A stretch of DNA of 64,000 nt from Streptomyces echinoruber (GTDB lineage: Bacteria; Actinomycetota; Actinomycetes; Streptomycetales; Streptomycetaceae). The notes beneath the pieces were generated by a model. It saw nothing but the letters and a program-made list of their open reading frames with translations. It made no database searches and was not told the origin of the DNA. The position numbers and the translations under genes are program-made. Within the stretch, counting starts at the first letter, position 1. Every line of letters begins with the position of its first letter. Location of the stretch: NCBI RefSeq assembly GCF_014651135.1, contig NZ_BMWH01000034.1, positions 1-64,000 of the forward strand, written 5' to 3'. Shown in pieces: positions 39,097 through 46,879 of the stretch.

Positions 39097-40695
39097 GTGA
39101 TCTCCGCCTCCGGCATCGAACTGCGCGCCGGTGCCCGCGTCCTGCTCGAAAACGCCACCTTCCGTGTCGCCAAGGGCGACCGTATCGGCCTGGTCGGCCG
39201 CAACGGCGCCGGCAAGACCACCCTCACCAAGGTCCTGGCCGGCGAGGCGCTGCCCGCCGCCGGCACCGTCACCCGCTCCGGCGAGGTGGGCTACCTGCCC
39301 CAGGACCCGCGCACCGGCGACCTGGACGTGCTCGCCCGCGACCGGATCCTCTCCGCGCGCGGCCTGGACGTCCTGCTGCGCAAGATGCGCGAGAACGAGG
39401 AGCGCATCGCCCACGGCAAGGGCGCCACCCGCGAGAAGGCGCTGAAGCAGTACGAGCGGCAGGAGACGGAGTTCCTCACCAAGGGCGGCTACGCCGCCGA
39501 GGCCGAGGCCGCCACCATCGCCGCCGCGCTCAACCTGCCCGACCGCGTCCTCACCCAGCCGCTGCGCACCCTCTCCGGCGGTCAGCGCCGCCGCGTCGAG
39601 CTGGCCCGGATCCTGTTCTCCGAGGCCGACACGCTGCTGCTGGACGAGCCGACCAACCACCTCGACGCGGACTCGATCGTCTGGCTGCGCGACTACCTCA
39701 AGACCTACCGCGGCGGCTTCATCGTCATCTCGCACGACGTCGACCTGGTGGAGACGGTCGTCAACAAGGTGTTCTACCTGGACGCCAACCGCTCCGTCAT
39801 CGACATCTACAACATGGGCTGGAAGCTCTACCAGCAGCAGCGCGAGGCCGACGAGAAGCGCCGCAAGCGGGAGCGGGCCAACGCCGAGAAGAAGGCCGCC
39901 GCCCTCAACGCGCAGGCGGACAAGATGCGCGCCAAGGCCACCAAGACGGTCGCCGCGCAGAACATGGCCCGCCGCGCCGAGAAGCTGCTGGCCGGCCTGG
40001 AGGAGGAGCGCCGGCAGGACAAGGTGGCCAGGCTCCGCTTCCCCGAGCCCGCGCCGTGCGGCAAGACGCCGCTGATGGCCGAGGGCCTGTCGAAGTCGTA
40101 CGGCTCGCTGGAGATCTTCACCGACGTCAGCCTGGCCGTCGACCGGGGCTCGCGGGTCGTCGTCCTCGGCCTCAACGGCGCCGGCAAGACCACCCTGCTG
40201 CGGCTGCTGGCGGGGGTGGAGCAGCCGGACACCGGCGCGGTCGTCCCCGGCCACGGCCTCAAGCTCGGCTACTACGCGCAGGAGCACGAGACCCTCGACC
40301 CGGACCGCACGGTCCTGGAGAACATGCGCTCCGCCGCCCCCGACCTGGACCTGGTCGAGGTGCGCAAGGTGCTCGGCTCGTTCCTGTTCTCCGGCGACGA
40401 CGTCGACAAACCGGCCGGGGTCCTCTCCGGCGGCGAGAAGACCCGCCTCGCGCTCGCCACGCTCGTCGTGTCCTCCGCCAACGTGCTGCTGCTGGACGAG
40501 CCGACCAACAACCTCGACCCCGCCAGCCGCGAGGAGATCCTCGGCGCACTGCGCACCTACAAGGGCGCCGTCGTCCTGGTCACCCACGACGAGGGCGCGG
40601 TGGAGGCGCTGCAGCCGGAGCGGATCATCCTGCTGCCCGACGGCGTCGAGGACCTGTGGGGCGCCGACTACGCCGACCTCGTCGCGCTCGCCTGA
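39097..40695 (+). CDS. ABC-F family ATPase
   Basis: A 532-residue cytoplasmic protein with two ATP-binding cassettes and no membrane part, the ABC-F arrangement of ribosome-associated factors. Cassette 1: Walker A GRNGAGKTT near residue 35, signature LSGGQRRRVELARIL, Walker B TLLLDEPTNHLD. Cassette 2: GLNGAGKTT, LSGGEKTRLALATL and VLLLDEPTNNLD. The linker between (about 235-310) is charged and helical (EADEKRRKRERANAEKKAAALNAQ), as in the P-site tRNA interaction motif. GTG start with CAGGAG upstream. A housekeeping role is more likely than resistance. Confidence 0.93.
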   Translation: MISASGIELRAGARVLLENATFRVAKGDRIGLVGRNGAGKTTLTKVLAGEALPAAGTVTRSGEVGYLPQDPRTGDLDVLARDRILSARGLDVLLRKMRENEERIAHGKGATREKALKQYERQETEFLTKGGYAAEAEAATIAAALNLPDRVLTQPLRTLSGGQRRRVELARILFSEADTLLLDEPTNHLDADSIVWLRDYLKTYRGGFIVISHDVDLVETVVNKVFYLDANRSVIDIYNMGWKLYQQQREADEKRRKRERANAEKKAAALNAQADKMRAKATKTVAAQNMARRAEKLLAGLEEERRQDKVARLRFPEPAPCGKTPLMAEGLSKSYGSLEIFTDVSLAVDRGSRVVVLGLNGAGKTTLLRLLAGVEQPDTGAVVPGHGLKLGYYAQEHETLDPDRTVLENMRSAAPDLDLVEVRKVLGSFLFSGDDVDKPAGVLSGGEKTRLALATLVVSSANVLLLDEPTNNLDPASREEILGALRTYKGAVVLVTHDEGAVEALQPERIILLPDGVEDLWGADYADLVALA

Positions 40696-41137
40696 CACAC
40701 GGCGCCTGACGCGCCGCGCGCGGCCCACCACCCGGTGCGCCGCCCGGTGTGCCGCCGTCCGGTCCGTCGCGCGGCGCGCCACGCACCGCGCGACGCGCGT
40801 CCGGCCGGACGGTGATCGCCCGGTGATGGATCATTCGGCCGATCCGTGATCCCTCATCTGTGTGAGATCTCCTCGTACCACGGTGTGTCCTACACCGATT
40901 TCGCGGCCGGACCCCCGTCTCCGGGAGCCCGGCCGTCACGCCGCTGTGACCTGGCACTTCGCGGAGGAATCCGCTCGCCGGCCCGGACGCCGACGGTCGG
41001 AATCCCCGATTCCGGATGTGGGGATGCACTCCCGTCGTCAAAACCGTGTCTCACGGACCTTGCCGAATGGGTGGCCATGAAGCCCCGGAGGGGTGATCAT
41101 GAGGAGACCAGAGCGCACTTCCCATGAGGAGGCACGG
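40696..41137. promoter_or_regulatory. upstream region of gbn with GATC cluster
   Basis: 442 bp without a supported gene. Five GATC sites occur within 56 bp (40814, 40829, 40841, 40848 and 40866), one as GATCATT, and another GATCAT is at 41095, close to gbn. GC-rich hairpin sequence after the ABC-F stop (40705-40800) may terminate that gene. Confidence 0.6.
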
Positions 41138-41383
41138 GTGGCCGAGACTCTGAAGAAGGGCAGCCGGGTGACCGGCGCCGCGCGCGACAAGCTCGCGGCA
41201 GACCTGAAGAAGAAGTACGACGCCGGTGCGAGCATTCGGGCGTTGGCCGAGGAAACCGGCCGCTCGTATGGCTTCGTGCACCGCATGCTCAGCGAGTCGG
41301 GTGTCACGCTCCGCGGACGTGGTGGCGCGACCCGCGGCAAGAAGGCAGCGTCTCCGTCGTCCCCGTCGACGACGTCTTCCTGA
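41138..41383 (+). CDS. gbn: GATC-binding nucleoid-associated protein Gbn
   Basis: An 81-residue basic protein almost entirely made of a helix-turn-helix: KGSRVTGAARDKLAADLKKKYDAG, then SIRALAEETGRSYGFVHRML and RGRGGATRGKK. It matches the actinobacterial Gbn (SCO1839) described as a small nucleoid-associated protein that prefers GATC sites. The GTG at 41138 has GAGGAGG 5 nt upstream and gives the expected size; the ATG at 41099 would add 13 residues. The Ser/Pro/Thr tail is variable. It acts on the chromosome. Confidence 0.85.
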   Translation: MAETLKKGSRVTGAARDKLAADLKKKYDAGASIRALAEETGRSYGFVHRMLSESGVTLRGRGGATRGKKAASPSSPSTTSS

Positions 41384-41501
41384 CCTTCCTGACCACGGGC
41401 GGCACCTCGGCTCTCCGATGGTGGCCACCCGGTCGGTCCGATGATCGGCCGGGTGGTTACTGTGCAGTCACTTGTCCGACCGCACCCATCGGAGGCACCC
41501 C

Positions 41502-42320
41502 ATGGCTTCGCCCGACGCATCATCCGGGAAACGGGACCGCGCACCGCTCCTCGACCAGAACGGCGTACGGCTCGCCGTGGACGACGCCATCGCCACGGTG
41601 ACGCTGACCAACCCGGCCAAGCGCAACGCCCAGAGTCCCGCCCTGTGGCGGGCGCTCGCCGAAGCCGGGCGGCTGCTGCCGGGCAGCGTCCGGGTGGTCG
41701 TGCTGCGCGCCGAGGGCAAGTCCTTCTCGGCCGGACTCGACCGGCAGGCGTTCACCCCCGAGGGCTTCGACGGCGAGCCGTCCTTCCTCGACCTGGCGCG
41801 CGGCAGCGACGCGGAACTGGACGCGACCATCGCCGAGTACCAGGAGGCGTTCACCTGGTGGCGGCGCAACGACCTGGTGTCCATCGCCGCCGTCCAGGGA
41901 CACGCCATCGGAGCGGGCTTCCAGCTCGCCCTCGCCTGCGACCTGCGGGTCGTCGCGGACGACGTGCAGTTCGCCATGCGCGAGACCAGCCTCGGTCTGG
42001 TGCCCGACCTCACCGGCACCCACCCGCTGGTCGGGCTGGTCGGCTATGCCCGCGCCCTGGAGATCTGCCTCACCGGGCGTTTCGTCGGCGCCGAGGAGGC
42101 CGTCGCCACGGGCCTGGCCAACATCGCCGTGCCCCTGGACCAGCTCGACGCCGCCGCACGCGACCTCGCCTCCGCCGTCCTCGCCGCGCCGCGCGACGCC
42201 GTCGTCGAGACCAAGGCGCTGCTGCGCGGCGCCCAGCAGCGCTCCTACGAGGAGCAGCGGGCCGCCGAACGGCAGGCACAGGCACGCCGACTGCGGGACC
42301 TGGCCGGCATCGGCGAATAA
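41502..42320 (+). CDS. enoyl-CoA hydratase/isomerase family protein
   Basis: A 272-residue crotonase-fold protein. The CoA-binding oxyanion loops are LRAEGKSFSAGLDRQAF and AVQGHAIGAGFQLALACDLRV. The catalytic-region segment is MRETSLGLVPDLTGTHPLVGLVG, with D in place of the more common G or E after P, so it may not be a standard hydratase. GGAGG lies 6 nt before the ATG at 41502. Acts on acyl-CoA in the cytoplasm; exact substrate unknown. Confidence 0.87.
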   Translation: MASPDASSGKRDRAPLLDQNGVRLAVDDAIATVTLTNPAKRNAQSPALWRALAEAGRLLPGSVRVVVLRAEGKSFSAGLDRQAFTPEGFDGEPSFLDLARGSDAELDATIAEYQEAFTWWRRNDLVSIAAVQGHAIGAGFQLALACDLRVVADDVQFAMRETSLGLVPDLTGTHPLVGLVGYARALEICLTGRFVGAEEAVATGLANIAVPLDQLDAAARDLASAVLAAPRDAVVETKALLRGAQQRSYEEQRAAERQAQARRLRDLAGIGE

Positions 42321-42537
42321 AGGCGGGCGAAGGCGCACGAAAGCGACGCGCACGGGCGTGCGGCCGTACGCCCGGTCCGCCTGGGTGTCCCTGCGGGGAG
42401 CCGTCGACGGCCGGTGCCGCCGCCCCGCGCCCGGTCGGCCGGAGCCGCTCCGGCGGAGCGGGCGCCGACGGCCCGTCATCCGTGACGGACCGCCGCGTCC
42501 CGGCCGGCGATCATCGGCCGCCGACCGGGACGCAGGG

Positions 42538-43449
42538 TCACGCGGTCGCGGTGACCGCCGTGACCAGCACCGCCACCGTCGGCCGGTCCGCCAGGGCCTC
42601 GGTCACCGCCGCGCGGACCGCGCGGGCCACGTCCACGGCCCGGTGGTCCGCGCGCACCGCCACCTCGACCCGCACATGGCGGCGCGGCACGGTCGCCGTC
42701 CCGCCCTGCCGCGCCTCGATGTGCACCGCCCGGCCCAGCCCGCCCAGAACCCCGGTCAGCCCGTCCACGCCCGCGACGGCACCCGCCGCCTCGGCGACGC
42801 GGGCCTCGTCGTCACCGCCGGCGAGGTCCCGGCCCCCGGCCACGCGGGCCTCACGGCCGCCCGCCGGGCCTCCGCCCTCAGCGGCGGGGACCGCGCGGAC
42901 GCCCGTCGGTCCCCCGCCCCTGCCCTCACCCCCGGCCTCTGCCGTCCCCGGTGCCGGGCCTCCGCCCTCGGCGGCGGGGACCTCGCGGCCGCCCTTCGAT
43001 CCTCCGCCCCTGCCCTCACCCCCGGCCTCTGCCGTCCCAGGCGCCGGTTCCGCGGTCTCCAGCAGTTCCGTCACCCGCAGGTCCACGGCCGTCACCGCCA
43101 GGCCCAGCCGTTCCACGGCCGCGGTCGCGAGGGCCGTACGCAGGCGGGCGGCGGCCGTCGGCAGCGGCTCCCGCGCGCCGGCCGCGCAGTCCGCCGAGAT
43201 CCGCAGCGGGCCCGGCGGCAGCGCGCTCGGCGGAGGCGGCACGACCGGCTCGCACGCCGCCCCGGGGTCGGCCGGCTCGATCCGCAGCGGCCCGAGACGC
43301 ACCCCCGGCACCTCCGACACCGCCTGCCGCAGCACCGCCCCCGCCGCCCGCTCCGTGATCCAGGCGCCGTCCCGCGGCCCGCCCAGCGGCAGCAGCCTGC
43401 CGAGCGCCACCTGGCGCCGCACCGCTCCCGCCCACCCGTCCCACGTCAT
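42538..43449 (-). CDS. Asp23-like protein with tandem-duplicated linker, divergent from the Asp23 operon
   Basis: A 303-residue protein. The N-terminal part (GAWITERAAGAVLRQAVSEVPGVRLGPLRI) and C-terminal part (RHVRVEVAVRADHRAVDVARAVRAAVTEAL) resemble the two halves of an Asp23 domain, separated by a Gly/Glu/Pro-rich linker. In that linker a 30-residue unit (PAPGTAEAGGEGRGGG...VPAAEGGG) is repeated in tandem at about 135-164 and 165-194. ATG at 43449, divergent from the Asp23 gene cluster with 87 bp between. Probably part of the same envelope-stress system; function unproven. Confidence 0.6.
   Translation of the reverse strand: MTWDGWAGAVRRQVALGRLLPLGGPRDGAWITERAAGAVLRQAVSEVPGVRLGPLRIEPADPGAACEPVVPPPPSALPPGPLRISADCAAGAREPLPTAAARLRTALATAAVERLGLAVTAVDLRVTELLETAEPAPGTAEAGGEGRGGGSKGGREVPAAEGGGPAPGTAEAGGEGRGGGPTGVRAVPAAEGGGPAGGREARVAGGRDLAGGDDEARVAEAAGAVAGVDGLTGVLGGLGRAVHIEARQGGTATVPRRHVRVEVAVRADHRAVDVARAVRAAVTEALADRPTVAVLVTAVTATA
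42868..43047. repeat. two tandem 90-bp units in the Asp23-like gene
   Basis: Two adjacent, nearly identical 90-bp copies encode the 30-residue linker repeat of the minus-strand protein. Confidence 0.85.
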
Positions 43450-43536
43450 TACTCCAGCCTGCCGCATCTTCGGCGCACAATCGCGCAACCCCGCATACGG
43501 TGGTCCTAGGAGAACGACCGAAAGGGACGTACGGCG

Positions 43537-44034
43537 ATGACCGACATGACGGACCCCACCCTGGCGAAGGCCCCGGGCGGCGGTCAGGAGGTCGGGGAGA
43601 CCCCGACGACCCGCAAGACGCAGGCGACCCGGCGCGGCGGAGGGGACCCCGCGACCCGGGGCCGCACCACCATCGCCGACGGAGTCGTGGAGAAGATCGC
43701 GGGGCTCGCCGCGCGGGACGTACTGGGCGTGCACGCCATGGGCAGCGGGCTGTCGCGCACCTTCGGCGCCGTGCGCGACCGGGTGCCCGGCAGCACCAAG
43801 TCGGTGACGCGCGGCGTGAAGGCCGAGGTCGGGGAGGTGCAGACCGCCCTCGACCTGGAGATCGTCGTCGACTACGGCGTGGCGATCGCCGACGTGGCCC
43901 GCGCCGTGCGGGAGAACGTGATCGCGGCCGTCGAGCGGATGACCGGCCTGGAGGTGGTCGAGGTCAACATCTCCGTGACCGACGTCAAGCTGCCCGAGGA
44001 GGAGGAAGAGGAGCCGGAACCCCGGATCCAGTGA
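43537..44034 (+). CDS. Asp23/Gls24 family envelope stress protein
   Basis: A 165-residue Asp23 (alkaline shock protein) family member. Core: GRTTIADGVVEKIAGLAARDVLGVHAMG, then VEVGEVQTALDLEIVVDYGVAIADVARAVRENVIAAVERMTGLEVVEVNISVTDVKLP in interrupted blocks. A charged, low-complexity N-terminus (1-45) and an acidic EEEEEEPEP tail flank it. Asp23 proteins bind the membrane anchor AmaP and are induced by cell-envelope stress; an AmaP-like gene is fifth in this cluster. ATG at 43537. Confidence 0.9.
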   Translation: MTDMTDPTLAKAPGGGQEVGETPTTRKTQATRRGGGDPATRGRTTIADGVVEKIAGLAARDVLGVHAMGSGLSRTFGAVRDRVPGSTKSVTRGVKAEVGEVQTALDLEIVVDYGVAIADVARAVRENVIAAVERMTGLEVVEVNISVTDVKLPEEEEEEPEPRIQ

Positions 44035-44088
44035 CCCGGCCGGGGAGGACGGGACGGCGCGGCGACCGACAACCTAGGAGTGCGCAGC

Positions 44089-44274
44089 ATGAACATGGCC
44101 GTGGTCGGCATGATCGCCGGCATGGCGTTGGGGTTCGCCGGGTATTTCGGCGGTTTCGGGGCTTTCCTCCTGGTGGCGGCGCTGGGCGCCATCGGGTTCG
44201 TCGTGGGCCGGTTCCTGGAGGGGGACCTGGAACCGGGCGACTTCTTCCGCTCCCGTGACGAACGGCGGCGGTGA
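44089..44274 (+). CDS. small membrane protein (DUF2273-like) in the Asp23 operon
   Basis: A 61-residue protein with a Gly/Phe-rich hydrophobic region (about 3-45, probably two helices) and a charged tail (SRDERRR). Size and position between Asp23 and AmaP genes resemble DUF2273 proteins of other Gram-positives. The ATG at 44089 has TAGGAG 8 nt upstream. Its stop overlaps the next start (GTGA). Confidence 0.78.
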   Translation: MNMAVVGMIAGMALGFAGYFGGFGAFLLVAALGAIGFVVGRFLEGDLEPGDFFRSRDERRR

Positions 44275-44687
44275 CGGCCGTGACCACGGGGGCCGGTGAG
44301 CTCCGCAGACCCGTGACCACGGGGGCCGGTGAGCTCCGCAGACCCGTGACCGCCGTCCCGCCCGGCGAGCGCGGCGCCACCCGGATCACCGACCGGGTCG
44401 TCGCCAAGATCGCGGCCCAGGCGGCGCACGAGGCGCTCGGACCGCTGCGGCCGGACGCCGCGCCCCCGCACGCCACCGTCGTCGTCCACCACGGCACCGC
44501 CCGCGTCCGCGTCCACGTCGAACTGGCCTACCCGTGCGACATCGGCGCCGCCGGCGCGGCCGTGCGCCGCCGGGTCGCCGAGCGGGTGCGCGCACTGGCC
44601 GCGATGGAGGTGCCGGAGGTCGCCGTCCAGGTCGAACGGCTGCATCCGACGGCGGTGCCCGGCGCGGCACACGGGAGGACCCGATGA
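44271..44687 (+). CDS. Asp23-like protein with N-terminal tandem repeat
   Basis: A 138-residue protein. After an N-terminal repeat (TTGAGELRRPV twice) comes an Asp23-like domain: RGATRITDRVVAKIAAQAAHEALG, ATVVVHHGTARVRVHVELAYPCDI, and RVRALAAMEVPEVAVQVERLHP. The GTG at 44271 overlaps the preceding stop, and its own stop overlaps the next ATG. A second Asp23 paralogue in one operon is common in Streptomyces. Confidence 0.78.
   Translation: MTAVTTGAGELRRPVTTGAGELRRPVTAVPPGERGATRITDRVVAKIAAQAAHEALGPLRPDAAPPHATVVVHHGTARVRVHVELAYPCDIGAAGAAVRRRVAERVRALAAMEVPEVAVQVERLHPTAVPGAAHGRTR
44280..44345. repeat. perfect 33-bp tandem duplication
   Basis: A 33-bp unit at 44280-44312 is repeated exactly at 44313-44345, in frame at the N-terminus of the Asp23-like protein. 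Perfect identity suggests a recent slippage or duplication. Confidence 0.95.
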
Positions 44688-45364
44688 ACGAGCCCCGGGA
44701 CGTGGAGGCCCCGGGCACCACCCGCCCCCTGCCCCCGCTCGACGAGACGGCCGACGAGACGGCCGACGAGACGGCCGACGCGGTCGGCGGGCACCCGCCC
44801 GCCGACGGCCGCACGGCACGCCCCGCCGGGCGCCTGTGGTCCGCGCGGCGGATCCCCGCCGCCCTCGTCGCCCTGCTGCTCCTCGCGGGCGCGGGCGCCT
44901 TCCTCTACGACATCGCCGCCGTGCGCGCCCACCGGCCCGGCCTGCGCTGGCGGCGCGAACTGGCCCGGCAACTCGCCACCCGACCCCTCGACGACCCCTG
45001 GGTCCTGACCGGCGCCGGCGTCGCCGCGGCCCTCGGCCTGTGGCTGGTCGTCCTGGCCGCCACGCCCGGCATGCGGCGCCTGCTGCCCATGGCCGGCACC
45101 CGCCCCGACGTGCGCGCCTGGCTGCACCGGGACGCCGCCGCGCTGGTCCTGCGGGACCGGGCCATGGAGGTCTCCGGAGTGCGGTCGGTGCGGGTGCGGA
45201 TGCGGCGGGCCCGCGCCGATGTGCGGGCCGTGTCCCACTTCCGCGCCCTCGACGACGTGCGCGCCGACCTGGACGAGGTCCTCGCGGACGCGGTCCGGGG
45301 ACTGGGCCTGGCACGGCCTGTCGTGCTGTCCGTGCACGTCGGGCGGCCCCGGCGGGAGGGGTGA
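44684..45364 (+). CDS. DUF6286-type membrane protein of the Asp23 operon
   Basis: A 226-residue protein. A Pro/Asp-rich N-terminus contains the direct repeat DETADETADETAD. Two membrane helices follow (about 54-74 and 104-126), then a C-terminal Asp23/AmaP-like soluble domain (VRAWLHRDAAALVLRDRAMEVSGVRSVRVRMRRARADV). The ATG at 44684 overlaps the preceding stop. It probably holds Asp23 proteins at the membrane with the AmaP homologue that follows 4 bp later. Confidence 0.72.
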   Translation: MNEPRDVEAPGTTRPLPPLDETADETADETADAVGGHPPADGRTARPAGRLWSARRIPAALVALLLLAGAGAFLYDIAAVRAHRPGLRWRRELARQLATRPLDDPWVLTGAGVAAALGLWLVVLAATPGMRRLLPMAGTRPDVRAWLHRDAAALVLRDRAMEVSGVRSVRVRMRRARADVRAVSHFRALDDVRADLDEVLADAVRGLGLARPVVLSVHVGRPRREG

Positions 45365-45368
45365 GACC

Positions 45369-45944
45369 ATGCGAGTCGTCAACCGCGTGCTGGTGGGCCT
45401 GGCCGGACTGGTGCTCGTCGCCCTCGGCGGCGGCGTGCTCGCTATCGGACTCGGCGTACGGCCGCCCGCCTGGTGGATCCACGACGGGCCGCACGACGTC
45501 CTGCTCAGCGACTCCGAACGGACCCGGTGGCGCGACGCCGGCTGGTGGTGGCCCACCGTCCTGGCCGCACTGGCCGTCCTGCTGCTGCTCGCCCTGTGGT
45601 GGCTGGTGGCCGCCCTGCGGCGGCGCCGGCTCGCCACGGTGCTCGTCGACACCGGCGACGGCGAGGGCGCGCTGCTGCACGGCCGGGCCCTGGAGGACGC
45701 CCTCGCCGGCGAGGCCGCCGGCGTGCCCGGTATCGCCCGCGCCCACGTCCTGCTCACCGGCCGCCGCACCGCCCCCGCCGCCCGCGTACGGCTCCTCCTC
45801 GCGGACGACGCCGACCCCGCCACCGTCCTGCACGACCTGACCACCGGCCCCCTCGCCCACGCCCGCGACTCGGCACGCCTCGCCGCCCTGCCGACGGAGG
45901 TGCGGATGAGGGCCGCCGGACACCGCGCGGAGCGGGTGAGCTGA
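45369..45944 (+). CDS. AmaP-like alkaline shock membrane anchor
   Basis: A 191-residue protein with two N-terminal membrane helices (about 5-28 and 62-84) and a cytoplasmic domain (VLVDTGDGEGALLHGRALEDALAGEA, then VPGIARAHVLLTGRR). This is the AmaP arrangement known to anchor Asp23. It is the last of five tightly packed genes. ATG at 45369. Confidence 0.8.
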   Translation: MRVVNRVLVGLAGLVLVALGGGVLAIGLGVRPPAWWIHDGPHDVLLSDSERTRWRDAGWWWPTVLAALAVLLLLALWWLVAALRRRRLATVLVDTGDGEGALLHGRALEDALAGEAAGVPGIARAHVLLTGRRTAPAARVRLLLADDADPATVLHDLTTGPLAHARDSARLAALPTEVRMRAAGHRAERVS

Positions 45945-46119
45945 CGCCCGGACGGACCGAACGGAGAGGACGGAGAAGGCGGAGAGGGCGGGGTCCGGAC
46001 GTCACGGCCGGGGGCGCAGAATCCCCGGCGCGCCCCCGGAACCCCGGCGCCCCCGAAACTCTGGCGCCCCCGGAACCCCGGCGCCCAAAAACCGGCGTGC
46101 CCCCTAAAACCGGTGTGTC
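45945..46119. repeat. degenerate repeat between Asp23 operon and SDR gene
   Basis: Imperfect copies of CCCCGGCGCCCCCGGAA recur from about 46018 to 46120 between the convergent AmaP and SDR genes. No gene is seen. Confidence 0.7.
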
Positions 46120-46875
46120 CTAGAACCCCCGGCGTGCCCCGCCGTCCACCGGCAGCATCACACCCGTCAGGTACGACGCCGCCGGGGACAGGGCGAACGC
46201 GGCGACGCGGCCGAACTCCTCCGGGGTGCCGTAGCGGCGCAGCGGGATGCGGGACTCGGCGGCCGCGCGGGTGGCCTCCGGGTCGGCGGACAGGGCGTCG
46301 AGCTCGCGCACCCGGTCGGTGTCGATGCGGCCGGGCAGCAGCCCGAGGACGCGGATGCCGCGCGGGCCGAGTTCGTCGGCGAGGGACTTGGCGAAGCCGG
46401 CGAGCCCGGGCCGCAGGCCGTTGGAGACGGTCAGGCCGGGGATGGGCTCGTACACCGAGCCGGACAGGACGAAGCCGATGACGCCGCCCTCCTCCAGCGC
46501 CGCGGCGGCCGCCCGGGCCAGCCGTACGGCGCCCAGGAACACCGTCTCGAAGGCCGCCCGCCACTGCTCGTCGGTGTTGTCGGCGACGAAGCCGGGCGGC
46601 GGCCCGCCCACGCTGACGAGGACGCCGTGGAAGCCGCCGAACCGCTCCCGCGCGGTGGCGATCAGCCGCTCGGGGGCGTCGGCCTCGGCGTTGTCCACGG
46701 CCACCCCGGTGGCGTTCGGGCCCAGCGCGGCGGCGGCCTCGGCGACGGTCTTCTCGTCCCGCCCGCTCAGCACCACCTTCGCGCCCTCGGCGACGAGCTC
46801 GCGCGCGACCGCGTTGCCCAGGCCGCGCGTGGCCCCGGTGACGACGTACACCCGGTCCCTCAGTGCAAGATCCAT
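46120..46875 (-). CDS. short-chain dehydrogenase/reductase
   Basis: A 251-residue classical SDR. The NAD(P) motif is TGATRGLG (near residue 13), followed by VAVDNAEAD and VLVSVGGPPPG (in the NNAG position, here changed). The catalytic Ser is in VLSGSVYEPIPG, but the usual YxxxK is replaced: SNGLRPGLAGFAKSLA lacks the standard tyrosine, so activity may be unusual. The C-terminal YLTGVMLPVDGG is normal. The ATG at 46875 is 4 bp after the GH15 stop, so the two form one transcript. Confidence 0.85.
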   Translation of the reverse strand: MDLALRDRVYVVTGATRGLGNAVARELVAEGAKVVLSGRDEKTVAEAAAALGPNATGVAVDNAEADAPERLIATARERFGGFHGVLVSVGGPPPGFVADNTDEQWRAAFETVFLGAVRLARAAAAALEEGGVIGFVLSGSVYEPIPGLTVSNGLRPGLAGFAKSLADELGPRGIRVLGLLPGRIDTDRVRELDALSADPEATRAAAESRIPLRRYGTPEEFGRVAAFALSPAASYLTGVMLPVDGGARRGF

Positions 46876-46879
46876 GGCC

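Noticed and set aside
39097-40695. ABC-F protein as an antibiotic-resistance gene
   Set aside because: No biosynthetic cluster is nearby and the sequence looks like the widely conserved housekeeping type. Resistance cannot be claimed from sequence.
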